From Microbacteriaceae bacterium (GTDB taxonomy: Bacteria > Actinomycetota > Actinomycetes > Actinomycetales > Microbacteriaceae), in assembly GCA_003454135.1 (NCBI GenBank), contig DMKW01000216.1, forward strand, positions 16,802-26,101: DNA of 9,300 nucleotides, read 5' to 3'. Made by a program: the position numbers and the translations under genes. The notes under the pieces were generated by a model. It saw only the letters and a list, made by a program, of their open reading frames with translations. It ran no database searches and was not told where the DNA came from. Shown here piece by piece: positions 7,197-9,300 of the stretch; within the stretch, counting starts at the first letter, position 1; each line of letters opens with the position of its first letter.

Positions 7197-7225
7197 AGCA
7201 TATCGCTCGCATGTTACGAGCATTG
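7197..7225 (-). promoter_or_regulatory. Possible promoter of the DUF2510 gene
   Basis: On the minus strand TATGCT (complement of 7197-7202) fits the TAnnnT form of a -10 box. Seventeen bases upstream CAATGC (complement of 7220-7225) is only a poor -35. Start of transcription would be near 7190, giving a leader of about 27 bases that contains the good AAGGAG site. It lies back to back with the rplJ promoter. Confidence 0.35.
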
Positions 7226-7231
7226 GTCGGC

Positions 7232-7261
7232 TTGCGTTTGCCGCTGTTCATCGCGTACCCT
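7232..7261 (+). promoter_or_regulatory. Promoter of the rplJ-rplL operon
   Basis: TTGCGT (7232-7237) and TACCCT (7256-7261) are separated by 18 bp. Both match the essential positions of housekeeping sigma-factor promoters (TTG, TAnnnT). Transcription would begin at about 7267-7269, giving a leader of about 230 bases before the rplJ ATG. No better plus-strand promoter is seen between the divergent gene and rplJ. Confidence 0.6.
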
Positions 7262-7310
7262 TATCGAAGCCAAAGACCGCCGGTTATTGGCGTGCGTCGA
7301 TTTTCACGAA

Positions 7311-7428
7311 TCGACACCGCCGATCGAATGTTCGCTACAGCGAAGACCTGCGCAGGTGTATCGAGAATTCCTTCCATGGTTTAGCTCCGTGTTGGTTTCG
7401 CTCCGTGCGCTTGCGCCGGAGCTTTTTT
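7311..7428 (+). promoter_or_regulatory. Ribosomal protein L10 leader (cis-regulatory RNA) with attenuator
   Basis: Structured leader of rplJ, where L10-L12 complexes are known to bind their own mRNA in several bacteria. A domain is closed by TCGA/TCGA (7311-7314 with 7361-7364) and CACC/GGTG (7315-7318 with 7355-7358) with a TA bulge at 7359-7360. It encloses the hairpin TTCGC-TACA-GCGAA (7331-7344) and the stretch GAAGACCTGCGCAGGTG. I remember the GAAGAC...GCAGGTG block as resembling conserved L10-leader sequence, from memory and not from a search. Downstream, 7394-7402 can pair with 7339-7348 instead (nine pairs, one bulged G at 7345), which would break both this domain and the terminator at 7400-7428. 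This is the arrangement expected of autogenous transcription attenuation. Confidence 0.7.
7400..7428 (+). terminator. Intrinsic terminator (attenuator) in the rplJ leader
   Basis: GCTCCG (7400-7405) pairs with CGGAGC (7417-7422). After a bulged T at 7406, GCG (7407-7409) pairs with CGC (7414-7416) around a CTTG tetraloop. Six T follow at 7423-7428. A nine-pair GC-rich stem with a stable loop and a U run is a textbook terminator, and it lies 71 bases before the rplJ start with no plus-strand gene close upstream. It therefore most likely acts as an attenuator. A second copy of GCTCCGTG at 7384-7391 could compete for the same 3' arm. Confidence 0.75.
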
Positions 7429-7498
7429 GTTGTGGTGGGCACGGCCCGGCGGTCCGGAACGCACAACCATGCACGACAAATCCATTACTAGGAGCCAC

Positions 7499-8014
7499 AT
7501 GGCGAACAAGGAAGCTTCGGTTGCCGAGCTCACGGATAAATTCCGCGACTCGACCGCCGTCCTGCTGACCGAGTACCGCGGGCTCACTGTGGCCCAGCTC
7601 AAGCAGCTGCGCACCAACCTCAGTGAGAACGCTACGTACGCCGTGGTGAAGAACACGTTGACCAAGATCGCGGCCAACGCGGCAGGCATTTCGTCGTTTG
7701 ACGACGAGCTCGCCGGCCCGTCCGCGATCGCATTCGTGCACGGAGACCCCGTCTCCGTCGCGAAGGGCCTGCGCGACTTCGCCAAGGCAAACCCTCTGCT
7801 CGTGATCAAGGGCGGTTACTTTGACGGTAACCCCCTCACCGCGGCAGAGGTCAGTAAGCTCGCCGATCTCGAGACCCGAGAGGTGCTGCTGGCCAAGCTG
7901 GCCGGCGCCTTCAAGGCTTCGCTGTTCGGCGCTGCCTATCTGTTCAACGCACCGCTGTCCAAGGCGGTTCGCACCGTCGATGCGCTGCGCGAGAAGCAGG
8001 AGTCCGCGTCCTAA
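7499..8014 (+). CDS. rplJ: 50S ribosomal protein L10
   Basis: Ribosomal stalk base protein of 171 residues, the usual length. It binds 23S rRNA with L11 and carries L7/L12 dimers on its C-terminal helix. The N-terminal domain shows the standard stretch LLTEYRGLTVAQLKQLRTNL, then YAVVKNTLTKIAAN and GPSAIAFVHGDP. The C-terminal part (LETREVLLAKLAGAFKASL onward to LREKQE) is the helix for L12 binding. The start is the ATG at 7499 with AGGAG at 7490-7494, four bases upstream. The frame is open back to 7427, but that extension runs through the terminator-containing leader and is not protein-like. Expected to be autoregulated through the leader. Lies 103 bp upstream of rplL. Confidence 0.98.
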   Translation: MANKEASVAELTDKFRDSTAVLLTEYRGLTVAQLKQLRTNLSENATYAVVKNTLTKIAANAAGISSFDDELAGPSAIAFVHGDPVSVAKGLRDFAKANPLLVIKGGYFDGNPLTAAEVSKLADLETREVLLAKLAGAFKASLFGAAYLFNAPLSKAVRTVDALREKQESAS

Positions 8015-8048
8015 TTCGGGCCGCGCACACAATCTGACCCGCCCGTAT

Positions 8049-8088
8049 TCGACCGCCTGATCGCTCGCCAGCGAGAGACAGCGGTCGA
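8049..8088 (+). repeat. Stable hairpin between rplJ and rplL
   Basis: TCGACCGC (8049-8056) and GCGGTCGA (8081-8088) form a perfect 8-bp stem enclosing a smaller hairpin CTCG-CCAG-CGAG (8064-8075). No T run follows, so it is not a normal terminator. It sits 29 bases before the rplL ATG and leaves the AAGGAG site free. It could be an RNase processing site or a 5' stabiliser raising rplL output, since several L12 copies are needed per L10. That role is inference. Confidence 0.6.
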
Positions 8089-8117
8089 GGGCAGCACGAC
8101 AAACAAGGAGATACACC

Positions 8118-8501
8118 ATGGCAAAGCTCACAAGCGACGAGCTCATCGCCGGATTCAAGGAGCTCACGCTCATTGAACTGAGCGAGTTCGTCAAGAAGTT
8201 CGAAGAGGTCTTCGAGGTCACCGCCGCAGCCCCCGTCGCGGTCGCCGCGGCCGGTGGCCCAGCTGCACCCGTCGAAGAGGTCGAAGAGAAGGACTCGTTC
8301 GACGTCGTTCTCGACGCCGTAGGCGACAAGAAGATCCAGGTCATCAAGGAGGTTCGCGCTCTGACCAGTCTCGGACTGGGCGAAGCAAAGGCCGTCGTTG
8401 ATGGCGCCCCGGGCGTTGTGCTCGAGGGTGTCAACAAGGAGACCGCAGAGAAGGCAAAGGCCCAGCTTGAAGAAGCTGGCGCCACCGTCACCCTCAAGTA
8501 G
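8118..8501 (+). CDS. rplL: 50S ribosomal protein L7/L12
   Basis: Stalk protein that recruits translation GTPases, 127 residues. An N-terminal dimerisation and L10-binding region (about 1-33, ELTLIELSEFVKKFEEVF) is followed by a flexible Ala/Pro/Val hinge (about 35-56). The globular C-terminal domain (about 58-127) carries the conserved KKIQVIKEVR and LGLGEAKAVVDGAP stretches used for factor binding. The ATG at 8118 has an ideal AAGGAG at 8105-8110, spacing seven. Second gene of the rplJ operon. No rpoB follows, unlike the arrangement in E. coli, and the downstream region is noncoding. Confidence 0.99.
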   Translation: MAKLTSDELIAGFKELTLIELSEFVKKFEEVFEVTAAAPVAVAAAGGPAAPVEEVEEKDSFDVVLDAVGDKKIQVIKEVRALTSLGLGEAKAVVDGAPGVVLEGVNKETAEKAKAQLEEAGATVTLK

Positions 8502-8506
8502 TCGAC

Positions 8507-8518
8507 GCCCCTCGGGGC
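8507..8518 (+). terminator. Small hairpin just after rplL
   Basis: GCCC-CTCG-GGGC begins five bases after the rplL stop. The stem is only four to five pairs and the following TCATACTT is a weak U-tract, so termination here would be partial at best. Stronger hairpins follow at 8549-8615. Confidence 0.35.
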
Positions 8519-8548
8519 TCATACTTGCGGCGTGTTCGACGCTGTGAT

Positions 8549-8578
8549 CGCGGATTCCTTTTCACAAAGCAATCCGCG
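8549..8578 (+). repeat. Long hairpin downstream of rplL
   Basis: CGCGGATT (8549-8556) pairs with AATCCGCG (8571-8578). After a C/C mismatch, CTTT (8558-8561) pairs with AAAG (8566-8569) around TCAC. That gives twelve pairs with one internal mismatch and no U run after it. The next hairpin begins four bases later, so the two would stack in the rplL 3' untranslated region. Confidence 0.6.
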
Positions 8579-8581
8579 TTC

Positions 8582-8621
8582 GGAGGGCGTCGCCCTGAAC
8601 GGGGCGGCGCCTTCCTGCCTT
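8582..8621 (+). terminator. Probable main terminator of the rplJ-rplL operon
   Basis: Positions 8582-8594 pair with 8603-8615 without a mismatch (thirteen pairs, two of them G-U), and C8595-G8602 extends this to fourteen. The 3' side is followed by TGCCTTT (8616-8622), a modest U-tract. A long GC stem with a poor U-tract is common for actinobacterial terminators. It lies 80 bases past the rplL stop. Confidence 0.6.
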
Positions 8622-8697
8622 TAAGCGGGGACCGATCCAGTCGATCGCTGCCCTGCACATCGAAAGCGCGGCGAGCTCTGCTCCAGGCCGCGAATCG

Positions 8698-8726
8698 AGG
8701 TCCCCCGGCGACGCTGCCGGGGGCCT
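8698..8726. terminator. GC-rich terminator-like hairpin
   Basis: CCCCCGGC (8702-8709) and GCCGGGGG (8716-8723) form a perfect 8-bp stem around GACGCT. AGG (8698-8700) with CCT (8724-8726) adds three pairs beyond a bulged T. There is no U-tract on either strand. It shares the GCCGGGGGCC core with the hairpin at 9094-9127. It may back up termination of rplL or act on the minus strand. Confidence 0.5.
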
Positions 8727-8746
8727 CTGCTGGTGAATCCGGTGAC

Positions 8747-8780
8747 GCGGGACACGCCGTAACCACTCGCCGTGTCCCGC
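8747..8780. repeat. Perfect 10-bp inverted repeat in the noncoding region
   Basis: GCGGGACACG (8747-8756) and CGTGTCCCGC (8771-8780) are perfect complements 14 bases apart. No U-tract follows on either strand. Arms of this length with a 14-base centre could be a hairpin in RNA or a dyad for a DNA-binding protein. No gene start lies close by to which an operator would belong. Confidence 0.6.
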
Positions 8781-8914
8781 ATCCGTGCCGTCTGCGCCGC
8801 CTGGCCCGGGATCAGGATCGGGCGAGGCGACGCCCTCGAGAAGCCGACCGACGGCCAGGTCGACTTGTGGAGCACCGAACGATCGCAATGCCGACCGCTC
8901 TCGCAAGAGGCTAC

Positions 8915-8944
8915 TTGCCAATGACCTCCCGTGTCCACCATAAT
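8915..8944 (+). promoter_or_regulatory. Near-consensus promoter without a gene downstream
   Basis: TTGCCA (8915-8920) matches five of six bases of TTGACA and CATAAT (8939-8944) five of six of TATAAT, with an 18-bp spacer. It is the best housekeeping-type promoter in the window. Start of transcription would be about 8950-8952. No convincing plus-strand protein gene follows. The next gene is the LacI-type gene on the other strand. Confidence 0.6.
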
Positions 8945-8950
8945 GAGGAC

Positions 8951-9127
8951 GCGCCGCCACCGGGTTTACCGGCGAGGAGGGCGTGAGTTCCGCGAGTTGT
9001 ACCCCGATCTGCGTGTGGACTAGACAGTCTTACCCTCTGGCTAGCCCGGTTCAGCGCGTTGATGGGGGCACGATTCGCTTTCGCAGCACGGCAGCGCCGG
9101 GGGCCACCAGCAGGAGGCCCCCGGCGC
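8951..9127 (+). ncRNA. Possible small RNA
   Basis: The interval from the predicted start of the promoter at 8915-8944 to the end of the perfect 12-bp hairpin at 9094-9127 is about 177 bases and shows no credible reading frame. Local hairpins are visible, such as CCGG-GTTTA-CCGG (near 8960-8972) and GACT-AGAC-AGTC (9018-9029). I cannot assign it to a known RNA family by eye. Alternatives are a long 5' leader for something beyond the window, or an antisense RNA to the 3' end of the LacI-type gene if termination at 9127 fails. Confidence 0.35.
9094..9127. terminator. Perfect 12-bp hairpin between the possible small RNA and the LacI-type gene
   Basis: GCGCCGGGGGCC (9094-9105) and GGCCCCCGGCGC (9116-9127) are perfect complements around ACCAGCAGGA. 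No U run follows on either strand, but very GC-rich hairpins without one are common at actinobacterial gene ends. It lies 60 bases past the LacI-type stop on the minus strand and would also stop plus-strand transcripts from the promoter at 8915, so it is probably bidirectional. Confidence 0.65.
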
Positions 9128-9186
9128 GGTCGTGTGGCATGACGGCCCATTCTCAGCGGGTCTGCCGCGACGGATGCCCGGTCAGT

Positions 9187-9300
9187 TCAGCGCAACGGCC
9201 CGGGAGGCGCGGTCGTGCTGCCGCGCACCACCATCTGCACCGGCATCGTGACGCGTTCGTCGTCGAGTGTCGCGTTGTCGTTCGTCAGGCGCTCCATGAT
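9187..9300 (-). CDS. LacI-family transcriptional regulator, C-terminal end (partial)
   Basis: Only the last 37 codons are in the window and the gene begins beyond the right edge. The translated tail contains VTMPVQMVVRGSTTAPPG, which matches the ending typical of LacI/GalR regulators (a hydrophobic strand, then LVVRxST and PP). In that family this strand closes the sugar-binding domain, so the protein should be a ligand-responsive repressor. Its ligand and targets cannot be told. The stop is TGA at 9187-9189. The strong hairpin at 9094-9127 is its likely terminator. Confidence 0.8.
   Translation of the reverse strand: MMERLTNDNATLDDERVTMPVQMVVRGSTTAPPGPLR

Noticed and set aside
7427..7498. 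Longer rplJ start within the leader
   Set aside because: The added 24 codons run straight from the terminator T run and are not L10-like. The ATG at 7499 has a good ribosome-binding site and gives the family's usual N terminus.
7304..8497. Minus-strand open frame of 397 codons opposite rplJ and rplL
   Set aside because: It is the mirror of two certain ribosomal protein genes and their leader, and its translation is low-complexity Ser/Thr/Ala.
8525..8986. Plus-strand frame of 153 codons after rplL, and minus-strand frames at 8494-8766, 8562-8960, 8621-8941 and 8911-9150
   Set aside because: The products are Arg/Pro/Gly-rich with no motif, cross several strong hairpins and lack good ribosome-binding sites. 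The region is better read as noncoding.
8951..9060. tRNA-like look of the stretch with TCTGGCTAGCCCGGTTCAG
   Set aside because: No acceptor stem, no GGTTCGAATCC-type T arm and no anticodon stem could be laid out around it.
8983..9300. Open plus-strand frame from a GTG at 8983 with AGGAGG just before it
   Set aside because: The AGGAGG ends only two bases from the GTG, and the frame runs through the 12-bp hairpin and antisense over the LacI-type tail. A very short peptide cannot be excluded, but nothing supports it.
1..9300. CRISPR array, insertion sequence or prophage parts
   Set aside because: No regularly spaced repeats, transposase or integrase motifs, or terminal inverted repeats were seen. 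Gene content looks like ordinary chromosome.

Overview
The window is GC-rich, with strong G/C preference at third codon positions, GTG starts, and gene families typical of Actinobacteria: a DUF2510 membrane protein, a MacA/MacB-like exporter with Ser/Thr/Gly-rich linkers, and an rplJ-rplL pair with no rpoB behind it. A member of the Microbacteriaceae or a close relative is my best guess. This rests on gene style, not on a database match.

Layout. (1) Positions 1-2529, minus strand: an exporter operon transcribed leftwards as membrane-fusion protein, ABC ATPase, then MacB-type permease (cut by the left edge). Each junction is a 4-bp stop/start overlap. (2) Positions 2672-4902, plus strand and divergent: an OmpR-type response regulator and its histidine kinase, again with a 4-bp overlap. 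The divergent intergenic region holds a CATAGG direct repeat with 11-bp phasing, the form expected of an OmpR-family binding site, so the two-component system probably controls itself and perhaps the exporter. (3) Positions 4972-6547: an NAD-type short-chain dehydrogenase/epimerase overlapping by 8 bp a secreted, C-terminally anchored protein of unknown function. (4) Positions 6558-7163, minus strand: a four-helix DUF2510 membrane protein, convergent with the previous gene. (5) Positions 7232-8501: the rplJ-rplL operon with its own promoter and a roughly 230-nt leader. The leader contains an L10-type binding domain, a good intrinsic terminator and a competing antiterminator pairing, which together suggest autogenous attenuation. 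(6) Positions 8502-9186: no convincing protein gene, but a series of strong hairpins and, at 8915-8944, a near-consensus promoter facing a stretch that ends in a perfect 12-bp hairpin, so a small RNA is possible. (7) Positions 9187-9300, minus strand: the last 37 codons of a LacI-family regulator.

The most interesting items are the rplJ leader switch, the possible small RNA at about 8951-9127, and the phased repeat and possible leaderless start of the response regulator. All foldings and promoter calls were made by eye, without energy calculations or searches.
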